This document shows, in pieces, positions 42,690-51,700 of a stretch of DNA of 64,000 nt. The notes below the pieces were generated by a model. The model made no database searches, was not told where the DNA came from, and was given only the letters and a program-made list of their open reading frames with translations. The stretch's first letter is position 1, and each line of letters begins with the position of its first letter. The DNA is from Flavobacterium sp. CFS9. GTDB taxonomy: Bacteria; Bacteroidota; Bacteroidia; Flavobacteriales; Flavobacteriaceae. The stretch is from NCBI RefSeq assembly GCF_041154745.1, contig NZ_AP031573.1:3906001-3970000 (forward strand), in the 5' to 3' direction. Both the position numbers and the translations under genes were made by a program.

Positions 42690-44153
42690 ATGAAAAGAAT
42701 ATATATATCAATGTTTGTACTGTCCGGGTTACTTTTTGCAGGATGTGCAGATGATTTTTTAGATGTAAGCCCTACAGAATCAATTCCGTCAGCAGATGTA
42801 GAGCTGGTAAATAACGATGCAGGAGCTTCAGGTTTTGTAACCGCAATTTACAATCAGTTTTTAGGATGGGATATGTCTTCTTTTGGATGGAATGCTGTTA
42901 CGAGTATCATTTCTGATGATGCTGATAAAGGTTCTGATCCCGGAGACACCGGAGCAGATAAGGATATTATCGATGCTTTAACCTATAATGCTTCAACTCC
43001 TTCATTTCAATCTACCTGGGATGCTCATTATGCGGGAATTAACAGATGTAATCAGGCTTTGGCTATTTTTCCAAAATTGGATAAGGTGACACCGGCTTTA
43101 AAAGTAAGATTAGAAGGAGAAGCTAAATTTTTCAGAGCTTTTATGTATTTCACTTTAGTAAAAGGTTATGGAGGAGTTCCAATTATTGATCATTTGCCAA
43201 TTCCGGGTTCAGAAGGGGATAGAATCATGCAGTTAACCCGTAAAACACCGGCTGAAGTTTACGCATTTATCGAAAAAGATTTGAATGATGCCATTACAAA
43301 TTTGCCGGAGAAATCAGCTTATGCAGCAGAAGACAAAAGCCGTGTTTCTAAAGGTTCTGCTTATGCTTTATTAGCAAAAGTGAATTTATATCAAAAAAAT
43401 TGGCAAAAAGTAATTGAGAATTGTGATAAAGTAACAGGATATTCTTTAGTAGCTGATTATGCGTTACAGTATAAAAAAGCAGGAGAATTTGGTCCGGAAT
43501 CTATTTTTGAGATCAATGGAATTGGTTCAACTTCAAGCCCTGGTTTTGGAATTGGAAACTACTCTGTTTCTCAGGCACCACGTGGTGCAGGAGGATGGGG
43601 TTGGGGTTTCAATACGCCTACTCAGGGGTTAGCAGATGCTTATGAAGCAGGTGACGTAAGAAGAGCTGCAACTATTATTTTCAGAGGTTCAGTTTTATAC
43701 GATGGAAGACCGGTACCGGCTACTGTAGCAAATCCAATGTACAATTACAAAGCTTACTCTTCAGATTTTTATAATCAGGAATTTACAGATACCAATCTTA
43801 GATATTTAAGATATGCTGAGGTATTGTTAATGAAGGCGGAAGCTTTGAATGAATTGGGACAAACATCAGCAGCAATTCCTTTAGTGAATATGATTCGTAA
43901 AAGAGCAGGTTTAGGCGATACTCCTTTTACTTCTCAAACAGATGTTAGAAAAGCAATCTGGAAAGAAAGAAGATTAGAAATGGCTTTCGAACATGACAGA
44001 TGGTTTGACCTTGTGAGAACTGGACAGGCGCAGGCTGCTATGGCTGCCGACGGAAAAACGTTCATTGTTGGTAAACATGAGTTATTTCCAATTCCTACCA
44101 CATTCTTAAGAGAAGCGGGTGGACTTTCACAACAAAATCCGGGAGGTTACTAA
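42690..44153 (+). CDS. SusD/RagB-family surface glycan-binding lipoprotein
   Basis: 487 aa. Signal peptide with lipobox LFAGC (Cys19), then CADDFLDVSPTES, the classic SusD opening. Helical TPR-like scaffold (FFRAFMYFTLVKGYGGVPI, LAKVNLYQKNWQKVIE) and the C-terminal LRYAEVLLMKAEALNELG and WKERRLEMAFEHDRWFDLVRTG blocks. It begins 4 bp after susC and caps the SusC barrel from outside. A terminator-like hairpin follows before the enzymes. Confidence 0.96.
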   Translation: MKRIYISMFVLSGLLFAGCADDFLDVSPTESIPSADVELVNNDAGASGFVTAIYNQFLGWDMSSFGWNAVTSIISDDADKGSDPGDTGADKDIIDALTYNASTPSFQSTWDAHYAGINRCNQALAIFPKLDKVTPALKVRLEGEAKFFRAFMYFTLVKGYGGVPIIDHLPIPGSEGDRIMQLTRKTPAEVYAFIEKDLNDAITNLPEKSAYAAEDKSRVSKGSAYALLAKVNLYQKNWQKVIENCDKVTGYSLVADYALQYKKAGEFGPESIFEINGIGSTSSPGFGIGNYSVSQAPRGAGGWGWGFNTPTQGLADAYEAGDVRRAATIIFRGSVLYDGRPVPATVANPMYNYKAYSSDFYNQEFTDTNLRYLRYAEVLLMKAEALNELGQTSAAIPLVNMIRKRAGLGDTPFTSQTDVRKAIWKERRLEMAFEHDRWFDLVRTGQAQAAMAADGKTFIVGKHELFPIPTTFLREAGGLSQQNPGGY

Positions 44154-44163
44154 ATAAATTTTT

Positions 44164-44205
44164 AAAATCACTTCCTTCTCCTTATTTGAAGGAAGTGGTT
44201 TTTAT
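44164..44205 (+). terminator. Terminator-like hairpin between susD and the glucanase
   Basis: Arms at 44164-44178 and 44188-44202 pair over 15 bp with one G-T pair, followed by Ts. In an operon it may act as a partial terminator that lowers enzyme relative to transporter output. Confidence 0.7.
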
Positions 44206-44228
44206 TCACTGATATTAAAAAAAATATA

Positions 44229-45596
44229 ATGGTTAAAATTTCAGTTTTACTATTAGCTTTTACTTTTTTGAGCTGTAACAGACAAGAAAGCAAACAAACA
44301 GAAGAAGAAACATCGTCTACTGTAAAATTAACAGATGATGAGCTTTTAGCTGTGGTTCAAAAAGAGACGTTTAAATATTTTTGGGATTATGCTGAGCCAA
44401 ATTCAGGATTGGCAAGAGAACGTTACCATCCGGATAAAATTTATCCTGAAAACGATGCAAATATTGTAACTACAGGTGGTTCAGGTTTTGGATTGATGGC
44501 TATTGTTTCCGGAATGTCACAAGGATATGTAACGAGAGAAAAAGGAGTTGAAAGACTGAACAAAATTGCTGATTTTTTAGGCAAAGCTGATCGTTTTCAT
44601 GGAGCATGGTCGCACTGGATAGATGGAAATACAGGAAAAGTAAAACCTTTTGGAACCAAGGATAATGGTGGAGATCTAGTCGAAACATCATTTTTGGTTG
44701 CAGGAATGATTACCGTCCGCGAATATCTAAAAGACGGTTCAGAGAAAGAAAAAGCCGTAGCTCAAAAATACGATGCGCTTTGGAAAGGTGTAGACTGGCA
44801 GTGGTACACTAATAATAAAAATGTGTTGTACTGGCACTGGTCGCCAACTTACAACTGGCAAATGAATTTTGCTCTCGAAGGCTACAACGAATGTTTGATT
44901 ACCTATGTCATGGCGGCATCTTCACCAACGCATGCAATCGATGCAAAAGCATATCACGAAGGCTGGGCGAGAAGCGGAGGAATAGTCTCCGCTAAAACCA
45001 AATACAATATGCCTCTAATTCTAAAACATAATGGAGCCGAGGAATTTGGCGGACCACTGTTCTGGGCACATTATTCGTATGTAGGACTTGATCCGAATCA
45101 ACTGACAGACAAGTATGCCAATTATTGGGATCTGAATGTCAATCAGGTAAAAATTGATTACCAGTATTGCATTGAAAACCCGGGGAAATTTAAAGGATAC
45201 GGAGCCGATTATTGGGGATTAACAGCATCTTATTCCAGAAACCCTGACGGATCTATTGGATACGATGCTCACATGCCAAGCAACGATAAAGGTGTTATCT
45301 CTCCAACGGCTGCCATTAGTTCAATTGTATATACGCCAAAAGAGTCCATCGCTGTAATTAGAAATTTATACGAAAATCATAAAAAAGAAACTTTTGGAGA
45401 GGCAGGATTCTATGATGCGTTAAGTCTGCAGAACAATTGGGTAGCAAAACGTTACCTGGCAATTGATCAGGGACCTGAAGTAGTAATGATTGAAAATTAT
45501 CGTACCGGTTTGCTTTGGAAATTATTCATGAATGCGCCTGAAGTAAAACAAGGTTTGATTAAGCTTGGTTTTAAATCCGGAAAATACGGATTCTAG
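44229..45596 (+). CDS. GH144-type glucoamylase-family lipoprotein (predicted endo-beta-1,2-glucanase)
   Basis: 455 aa. Lipobox FLSC (Cys16), an acidic linker (NRQESKQTEEETSS), then a single glycoamylase-family (pfam10091) alpha/alpha barrel from about residue 40: ETFKYFWDYAEPNSGLARER, GGSGFGLMAIVSGMSQGY, GAWSHWIDGNTGK, WHWSPTYNWQMNF, GGPLFWAHYSY. Characterised Bacteroidetes enzymes with this architecture are GH144 endo-beta-1,2-glucanases, hence the prediction. Surface or periplasmic. Followed by a GH3 enzyme that would finish the oligosaccharides. Confidence 0.8.
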   Translation: MVKISVLLLAFTFLSCNRQESKQTEEETSSTVKLTDDELLAVVQKETFKYFWDYAEPNSGLARERYHPDKIYPENDANIVTTGGSGFGLMAIVSGMSQGYVTREKGVERLNKIADFLGKADRFHGAWSHWIDGNTGKVKPFGTKDNGGDLVETSFLVAGMITVREYLKDGSEKEKAVAQKYDALWKGVDWQWYTNNKNVLYWHWSPTYNWQMNFALEGYNECLITYVMAASSPTHAIDAKAYHEGWARSGGIVSAKTKYNMPLILKHNGAEEFGGPLFWAHYSYVGLDPNQLTDKYANYWDLNVNQVKIDYQYCIENPGKFKGYGADYWGLTASYSRNPDGSIGYDAHMPSNDKGVISPTAAISSIVYTPKESIAVIRNLYENHKKETFGEAGFYDALSLQNNWVAKRYLAIDQGPEVVMIENYRTGLLWKLFMNAPEVKQGLIKLGFKSGKYGF

Positions 45597-45662
45597 TAAT
45601 AGCAGTTTACTGCCAGATATTTAAAGCAATAAAAACGAACACAAACAAATAAATACATTAGA

Positions 45663-47963
45663 ATGAAGAACAAATTAGTCTTACTGTTTTTAGGATGTGC
45701 TGTTCTGGGTTATGCTCAGAAAAAGAACACTAAGAATACAGTAAAAATAAAACCAAAATCGGAGTTTGTAGCAGAGTTATTGTCAAAGATGACACTGGAC
45801 GAAAAATTAGGGCAGCTTAATTTGCCAACCTCCGGAGATATTACTACAGGGCAGGCAAACAGCTCTGATGTGGCGAAAAAAATTGCTGAAGGTAAAGTTG
45901 GAGGTTTGTTCAATATTAAATCGGTTCAAAAAATTAGAGAAGTACAAAGAATAGCGGTGGAAAAAAGCCGTCTGAAAATTCCGTTGATTTTCGGAATGGA
46001 CGTAATTCACGGTTACGAAACTACTTTCCCAATTCCATTAGGATTGTCTTGTACCTGGGACATGAATCTGATCGAAAGAAGTGCCAGAATTGCAGCTCAG
46101 GAAGCAAGTGCTGACGGAATCAACTGGACATTTTCTCCAATGGTTGACGTTTCGCGTGATCCGCGTTGGGGAAGAGTTTCTGAAGGTTCAGGAGAAGATC
46201 CGTATTTGGGAAGCCAGATCGCAAAAGCAATGGTAAACGGTTACCAGCAAAATGATCTTTCTAAAAACAATTCAATTATGGCCTGTGTAAAACACTTTGC
46301 TTTATACGGAGCGCCGGAAGCAGGTCGTGATTACAACACGGTTGATATGAGTCATATCCGAATGTTCAACGATTATTTTCCTCCATACAAAGCAGCTGTT
46401 GATGCAGGTGTAGGTTCTGTAATGGCCTCTTTCAATGAAATTGACGGAATTCCAGCAACTGGAAACAAATGGCTGATGACAGATGTTTTAAGAAAGCAAT
46501 GGGGCTTTAAAGGTTTCGTAGTTACCGATTTTACAGGAATTCCTGAAATGATCGAGCACGGAATGGGAGATTTACAGACTGTTTCGGCATTGTCGTTAAA
46601 TGCAGGTGTCGAAATGGATATGGTGGGTGAAGGTTTCTTAGGAACTTTGAAAAAATCGTTAGACGAGAAAAAAGTGACGATCGAAACGATCGATAATGCC
46701 GTTAAACTTATTCTGGAAGCAAAATACGATTTAGGTTTGTTTAGCGATCCTTATAAATATTGTGATGCTAATAGAGCAAAAACAGAAATTTTTACTGCAA
46801 ACAGCAGAAAAGAAGCACGTTCGACAGCAGCACAATCATTGGTGTTGTTGAAAAACCAAAATCAATTGTTGCCACTTAAAAAATCAGGAACAATTGCTTT
46901 AATCGGCCCCTTGGCAGATGCCAAAGAAAACATGCCGGGAACCTGGAGTGTAGCGACAAGAATGGAAAATGCAATCTCACTTTTAGCAGGAATCAAAGAA
47001 GTGGCGGGAGCATCAACAAAAGTATTGTATGCAAAAGGAAGCAACTTAGATTACGATGAGGAGTTTGAAACCAAAGCTACCATGTTTGGTAAAACGTTGC
47101 ACCGTGATGGACGTTCAAAAGAAGAATTACTGGCAGAAGCTTTAAAAGTAGCCAATCAGTCAGACGTAATTGTTGCGGCACTTGGAGAATCTGCAGAGAT
47201 GAGCGGTGAATCAAGCAGTCGTACCAATCTGGAAATTCCACAAGCTCAAAAAGATTTATTAAACGCCTTACTAAAAACAGGAAAATCGGTTGTTTTAGTA
47301 TTGTTTGACGGTCGTCCGTTAGTAATTAAAGAAGAGAACGAAACTGTTCCGGCTATTTTAAATGTTTGGTTCGCAGGTACAGAAGCAGGTTATGCTATTG
47401 CTGATGTTTTGTTTGGAGATGTAAACCCTTCAGGAAAACTAACATCAACCTTCCCAAGAAGTGTTGGTCAGCTGCCAATTTATTATGCGCATAAAAATAC
47501 AGGAAGACCTCTGGTTAACACAGAAGGTAAATTCGAAAAGTTCAGGTCGAACTATATTGACGAAAGAAACGAGCCATTGTTTCCATTTGGTTTTGGGTTA
47601 AGTTATACCACTTTTGAGTATTCAAACCTGAAAATTTCATCTGATAAAATGAACTCAGGCGAAAAGCTAAAAGTAACGGTAGATGTGGCTAATACAGGAA
47701 AATATGATGGAAAAGAAACGGTTCAATTGTATATCAGAGATGTAGTAGGATCAGTTACAAGACCTGTAAGAGAACTTAAAAATTTCCAAAAAATAACTCT
47801 TAAAAAAGGAGAAAAACAAACCGTGACATTCGAGATCACTGTTGAAGATTTAAAATTTTATAACTCTGCTTTACAATTTGTGGCAGAACCTGGACAGTTT
47901 GATGTTTTCGTTGGTGGAAATTCAAATGCCGAAAAGAAAGTTAGTTTTGTATTAACTAATTAA
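45663..47963 (+). CDS. GH3 family beta-glucosidase (BglX-like), periplasmic
   Basis: 766 aa. Signal peptide (MKNKLVLLFLGCAVLGYAQ). GH3 N-terminal TIM barrel with KHF at 210-212 and nucleophile D289 in GFVVTDFTGI (the position is SDW in many relatives). The alpha/beta sandwich follows (about 400-630, ALGESAEMSGESSSRTNL with the likely acid/base region), then a C-terminal fibronectin type III-like domain (FPFGFGLSYTTFEYSNL onward). It releases glucose from beta-gluco-oligosaccharides, here presumably those produced by the GH144 enzyme. It ends the core PUL operon. Confidence 0.93.
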   Translation: MKNKLVLLFLGCAVLGYAQKKNTKNTVKIKPKSEFVAELLSKMTLDEKLGQLNLPTSGDITTGQANSSDVAKKIAEGKVGGLFNIKSVQKIREVQRIAVEKSRLKIPLIFGMDVIHGYETTFPIPLGLSCTWDMNLIERSARIAAQEASADGINWTFSPMVDVSRDPRWGRVSEGSGEDPYLGSQIAKAMVNGYQQNDLSKNNSIMACVKHFALYGAPEAGRDYNTVDMSHIRMFNDYFPPYKAAVDAGVGSVMASFNEIDGIPATGNKWLMTDVLRKQWGFKGFVVTDFTGIPEMIEHGMGDLQTVSALSLNAGVEMDMVGEGFLGTLKKSLDEKKVTIETIDNAVKLILEAKYDLGLFSDPYKYCDANRAKTEIFTANSRKEARSTAAQSLVLLKNQNQLLPLKKSGTIALIGPLADAKENMPGTWSVATRMENAISLLAGIKEVAGASTKVLYAKGSNLDYDEEFETKATMFGKTLHRDGRSKEELLAEALKVANQSDVIVAALGESAEMSGESSSRTNLEIPQAQKDLLNALLKTGKSVVLVLFDGRPLVIKEENETVPAILNVWFAGTEAGYAIADVLFGDVNPSGKLTSTFPRSVGQLPIYYAHKNTGRPLVNTEGKFEKFRSNYIDERNEPLFPFGFGLSYTTFEYSNLKISSDKMNSGEKLKVTVDVANTGKYDGKETVQLYIRDVVGSVTRPVRELKNFQKITLKKGEKQTVTFEITVEDLKFYNSALQFVAEPGQFDVFVGGNSNAEKKVSFVLTN

Positions 47964-47985
47964 GTTGGTTTATTGATTAGTAATT

Positions 47986-48019
47986 AGCCCTTCGTATTGG
48001 TTAGTGAAGGGCTTTTTTT
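47986..48019 (+). terminator. PUL operon terminator
   Basis: Stem AGCCCTTC / GAAGGGCT with a 12-nt loop and T7 tail, 23 bp after the GH3 stop. Confidence 0.85.
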
Positions 48020-48126
48020 AAAGCTATTTATCACTATTTCCAATTTATATTGTCAATGGCATAATGAGACTGATTTTTTGAATTATTTCCTTCAATCATA
48101 CAGCTATTTTCAACATATTTCTAAAA

Positions 48127-48459
48127 TTAAGATATAAAATTCACATTATTAGAATTATAAACTTGATCATTGTACACAGGGTATTTTGGATTATCATCCT
48201 GATTCCATAGTCCGCTATCGGAATCGTATCTATAGGTAATGTGAATTGTATGGCCTTCGCTATTTTGAAGTTGCATGACAAACTGTAGGTATGTTTTAGC
48301 ACCATCAAAAATAAAGTTATAGTTTTTGCCATCATAGGTCAGAGGGTCAAATGTTGATTGGGTAGTATTTACTAATTTGGAAAAAACGGCATTTATAGCT
48401 GCACCATCGTTGCCATCAGTTTTAACAGGATAGGTTCCTGAATTTTCTTGCTCTTTCAT
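48127..48459 (-). CDS. Small hypothetical protein
   Basis: 110 aa from the ATG of MKEQENSGTYPVK; an upstream start adding a hydrophobic stretch lies in A-rich leader DNA. Soluble, acidic, Asn/Tyr/Asp-rich, with beta-like segments (KNYNFIFDGAKTYLQFVMQLQN, then HTIHITYRYDSDSGLWNQ). No family recognised. It is inserted on the opposite strand between the core PUL and the phosphodiesterase gene. A weak -7 box (TACTATTG) precedes it. Confidence 0.6.
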   Translation of the reverse strand: MKEQENSGTYPVKTDGNDGAAINAVFSKLVNTTQSTFDPLTYDGKNYNFIFDGAKTYLQFVMQLQNSEGHTIHITYRYDSDSGLWNQDDNPKYPVYNDQVYNSNNVNFIS

Positions 48460-48556
48460 GTTTTTTTTTAATTTTAAGATTAATAATACTACAATAGTAA
48501 GCAAAAAGCATTATTAAAACAAGTTATTTCTTACAAATACTAAATATTGTATTAGT

Positions 48557-48685
48557 TTGCACGAATCAAAACTTAAAATATCAGATGTACAAAGGAAGTT
48601 ACGATCTTACCAAGCAGATGAATCAATAGTCCTTTTGGATATCGGGACAGTCAATGAAGTTTACGATATAGGTTTTAAACCATAA
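48557..48685 (+). CDS. Possible 42-aa ORF or gene remnant
   Basis: From a TTG at 48557 the frame is open for 42 codons, reading MHESKLKISDVQRKLRSY ... IVLLDIGTVNEVYDIGFKP. It looks protein-like, and the frame is open further upstream without an ATG. It ends 10 bp before the phosphodiesterase gene. It could be a remnant of a truncated gene, a small protein or chance. Confidence 0.25.
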   Translation: MHESKLKISDVQRKLRSYQADESIVLLDIGTVNEVYDIGFKP

Positions 48686-48695
48686 AATCAAAATA

Positions 48696-49481
48696 ATGAA
48701 TACTACTAAAGCACTTCGGATATCATTACTTTTAACAATAACAATTGCTTTTCAGTCCTGCTGTGTGAAAGAAAATGCAATAGTGGCACATCGCGGAGCA
48801 TGGAAAAAGAACAATCTCCCTGAAAATTCTATAGCCGCTTTAAGACATGCCATCGACTTAAAACTTCCCGGTTCAGAGTTTGACGTATGGAGAACAGCCG
48901 ATGATTCACTTGTAATCAATCATGATGCACATTATAACAAATTGCTGATTGAGGAAACCAATTATGCCGATCTTATAAAGTTTACACTTTCAAACGGAGA
49001 GAAGCTTCCAACCTTGTACGAGTATATTGCTGAAGGTAGGAGAAATAATAAACGTACACTTTTGGTTTGCGAAATAAAACCTTCGGAAATAAGTAAAGAA
49101 AGAGGAAGAAAAACGGCATTGAGAACCGTAGAAACAATTCAAAAACTTAAAGCAGCTAAAAATACCTGCTACATTAGTTTTGATTACGAAATGCTGAAGC
49201 AAATCAGAGAAGTCGATACCAAAGCAAGTTTGCAGTATCTTGAAGGAAACAAATCTCCAAAAGAAGTTAAAGCAGATCGTATCAACGGTGTTGATTATCA
49301 TTATTCAGTATTTAAGAAGCATCCGGAATGGATCAAAGAAGCCAAAGAGTATAAAGTTATTTTAAATGCCTGGACAGTAAACGAAGCGGCCGATATGGAC
49401 TGGATAATTGATCATAAATTCAATTACATCACGACCAATGAACCTGAGTTGTTAGAACAAAGGATAAAACAGAAAAAATAG
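48696..49481 (+). CDS. Glycerophosphodiester phosphodiesterase lipoprotein
   Basis: 261 aa. Signal peptide with lipobox FQSC (Cys22). GDPD TIM barrel with catalytic H32-R33 in VAHRGAW, the NLPENS segment, metal ligands E61 and D63 in SEFDVW, and second catalytic histidine H76 in INHDAHY; the CEIKP and AWTVN motifs follow. Splits glycerophosphodiesters to glycerol-3-phosphate and an alcohol, here at the periplasmic or outer surface. Its place inside a beta-glucan PUL suggests removal of phosphoglycerol groups from periplasmic glucans, though lipid-headgroup salvage is the ordinary role. Confidence 0.9.
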   Translation: MNTTKALRISLLLTITIAFQSCCVKENAIVAHRGAWKKNNLPENSIAALRHAIDLKLPGSEFDVWRTADDSLVINHDAHYNKLLIEETNYADLIKFTLSNGEKLPTLYEYIAEGRRNNKRTLLVCEIKPSEISKERGRKTALRTVETIQKLKAAKNTCYISFDYEMLKQIREVDTKASLQYLEGNKSPKEVKADRINGVDYHYSVFKKHPEWIKEAKEYKVILNAWTVNEAADMDWIIDHKFNYITTNEPELLEQRIKQKK

Positions 49482-49495
49482 ACCTTCCAAAACTG

Positions 49496-49520
49496 TATTT
49501 TCTCTTTTTTGGAGAAAATC
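49496..49520 (+). terminator. Weak terminator-like hairpin
   Basis: ATTTTCT and AGAAAAT arms flank a T-rich loop between the phosphodiesterase and GH43-like genes; U-run is short. Only a weak terminator if functional. Confidence 0.4.
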
Positions 49521-49540
49521 TTTTATATAAAAATCATCCT

Positions 49541-51463
49541 ATGAAAAAAAGATATGTAGTAGCTGTTATGCTGATGCTTGTTGGAGTAAGCAATACAATA
49601 CTCGCACAAAACACTAAAATTCCCGGTAAAACAGAATGGTTTGACCCCAATAAAAAAGCAACAACCTACTGTAATCCAATCAATATTGGATACAATTATA
49701 CTACTGAAAATCACAATGGTATTCCGGAATCCCGACGTTCCAGTGCCGATCCGGTAATTATTACCTTCAAAGGCGAATACTACTTGTTTGCGACCAATCA
49801 GGCGGGTTATTTTTGGAGTAAAGACATGTCAGACTGGAAATTTGTATACGGAAGTTTTCAACGCAAACCCGCCGATGACGACCAATGCGCACCAGCCGCC
49901 TGGGTAGTCAATGATACCTTATTTTATGTAGGGTCTACCTGGAAAAGAGATCATCCCATCTGGAAAACTGCCGACCCAAAATCGGGACAATGGCTGCGAC
50001 ATGTAGATAAAGCGATGCTGCCAACCTGGGATCCTGCCATTTTTCAGGACGATGATAAAAAAGTGTACATGTATTATGGTTCAAGTGGAAAATTACCACT
50101 TGTAGGCGTAGAAGTAGATTATAACACCTGGCTTCCGAAAGGAAATCAGGCAGCTTACGAAAAACTGTACAAAGCCACCGAAGTAGAAGACATTCAGCGT
50201 GCTTATGGAGAAATCAAAGAAGTTGCTGGTTTAGATCCGGCCAATCATGGCTGGGAGCGTTTTGGTCCTAATAATGATATGGAACCGGCACCTTGGGGCA
50301 ATTTTATAGAAGGAGCCTGGATGACCAAACACAATGGTAAATACTACATGCAATACGGAGCTCCTGCTACCGAATTTAAAGGTTATGCCAATGGGGTTCA
50401 TGTTGGGAACAGCCCGTTAGGTCCCTTCACCTATCAAAAACACAATCCGATGTCATACAAGCCGGGAGGATTTGTAATTGGAGCAGGACACGGAAACACT
50501 TTTGCAGATAATTACGGCAATTACTGGAATACCGGAACCTGTAAAATTTCTATCAAAGATCGTTTCGAACGTCGCATTGACCTATTTCCTGCCGGATTTG
50601 ATAAAGACGATGTGATGTATTCGATTACTTCTTATGGTGATTTTCCAATCGTTCTTCCCACCAAAAAACGCAATCAGGAAAAAGGAGCTTCTTCCGGCTG
50701 GATGCTGCTTTCGTATAAAAAGCCTGTCATCGTTTCCTCTTCAGAAGAATGTATGGAAGTAGAAACCCACAGGATGGATAATGGAGGCAAAAAAGTATAC
50801 GAGAGGTTTTGTTACGGAGCTGTGAATTTAACCGATGAAAACATTCAAACTTACTGGTCTGCAAAAACAGCTGATCCGGGGGAATGGTTACAACTTGATT
50901 TAGGCAGACAAATGCAGATTAATGCCCTTCAAATCAACTATGCCGATCATAAAGCAACACAGTTCAATAAGGCAATGGACATTTATTATCAGTATAAAAT
51001 CTTCATGTCAGATGACGCTGTAAACTGGAAATTGGTAGTTGATAAATCTAAAAATGCAAAGGACGTTCCGCATGATTATGTCGAGCTGACGAAAGCAATA
51101 AAAGCACGTTACATTAAAATGGTCAACGTTCATAATGCCTCCGGATTGTTTGCGATTTCAGATTTCAGAGTATTTGGAAACGGATTGACAGAAAAACCGC
51201 AACAAGTTCTTGATTTTAAAGTAGACAGAAATACTGCTGATGCAAGAAACGCTATGATTTCCTGGAAAAAACAGGCGAACGCTACCGGTTACAATATTTA
51301 TTACGGAATTGCACCGGATAAATTGTATAACAGCATTATGGTTTACGACGAAAGTTCGTATGATTTTAGAGGCCTGGATAATGGAACCGCTTATTATTTT
51401 ACAATTGAAGCCTTTAATGAAAACGGAATTGGGGCAAAGAATGAACTATTAGAAGTAAAATAA
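49541..51463 (+). CDS. Secreted GH43-like glycosidase with F5/8-type C and fibronectin III domains
   Basis: 640 aa. Signal peptide ending TILAQ. Five-bladed propeller (about 40-380) with candidate GH43 triad D70 (SSADPVI), D164 (PTWDPAIF) and E257 (FIEGAWMTKHNGKYY). Residues about 400-550 form a coagulation factor 5/8 type C carbohydrate-binding module (YWSAKTADPGEWLQLDLG) and 555-640 a fibronectin III domain. Most GH43 enzymes remove arabinose, xylose or galactose; no other pentosan enzyme is nearby, so the substrate is unclear. Possibly in one unit with the phosphodiesterase (59 bp apart). Confidence 0.83.
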   Translation: MKKRYVVAVMLMLVGVSNTILAQNTKIPGKTEWFDPNKKATTYCNPINIGYNYTTENHNGIPESRRSSADPVIITFKGEYYLFATNQAGYFWSKDMSDWKFVYGSFQRKPADDDQCAPAAWVVNDTLFYVGSTWKRDHPIWKTADPKSGQWLRHVDKAMLPTWDPAIFQDDDKKVYMYYGSSGKLPLVGVEVDYNTWLPKGNQAAYEKLYKATEVEDIQRAYGEIKEVAGLDPANHGWERFGPNNDMEPAPWGNFIEGAWMTKHNGKYYMQYGAPATEFKGYANGVHVGNSPLGPFTYQKHNPMSYKPGGFVIGAGHGNTFADNYGNYWNTGTCKISIKDRFERRIDLFPAGFDKDDVMYSITSYGDFPIVLPTKKRNQEKGASSGWMLLSYKKPVIVSSSEECMEVETHRMDNGGKKVYERFCYGAVNLTDENIQTYWSAKTADPGEWLQLDLGRQMQINALQINYADHKATQFNKAMDIYYQYKIFMSDDAVNWKLVVDKSKNAKDVPHDYVELTKAIKARYIKMVNVHNASGLFAISDFRVFGNGLTEKPQQVLDFKVDRNTADARNAMISWKKQANATGYNIYYGIAPDKLYNSIMVYDESSYDFRGLDNGTAYYFTIEAFNENGIGAKNELLEVK

Positions 51464-51700
51464 TTCTCATTTTGCTTCGTCAGTTTTAATTTGTTTTGAC
51501 ACATAGAGTAGCATAGGTTCCGTATCTGTAAAAAAGGCGTTCCACTGCACTGAAATAGCCCTATTTCTTTTGTAGCTTTTTTTATATTGGGAGTCTATGT
51601 TTCTGTGTGTTATTTTTTTCGAAATCGTTACATAAAAATACTAGCAGTTCTAAAGAATTTTGTTCCTTTGTTTAACAACCAAAAAAATGCTATACCACCT

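Noticed and set aside
51587..51700. Upstream extension of the M28 peptidase
   Set aside because: It hides the signal peptide beginning MKKTILLTALV; the ATG at 51701 is far better.
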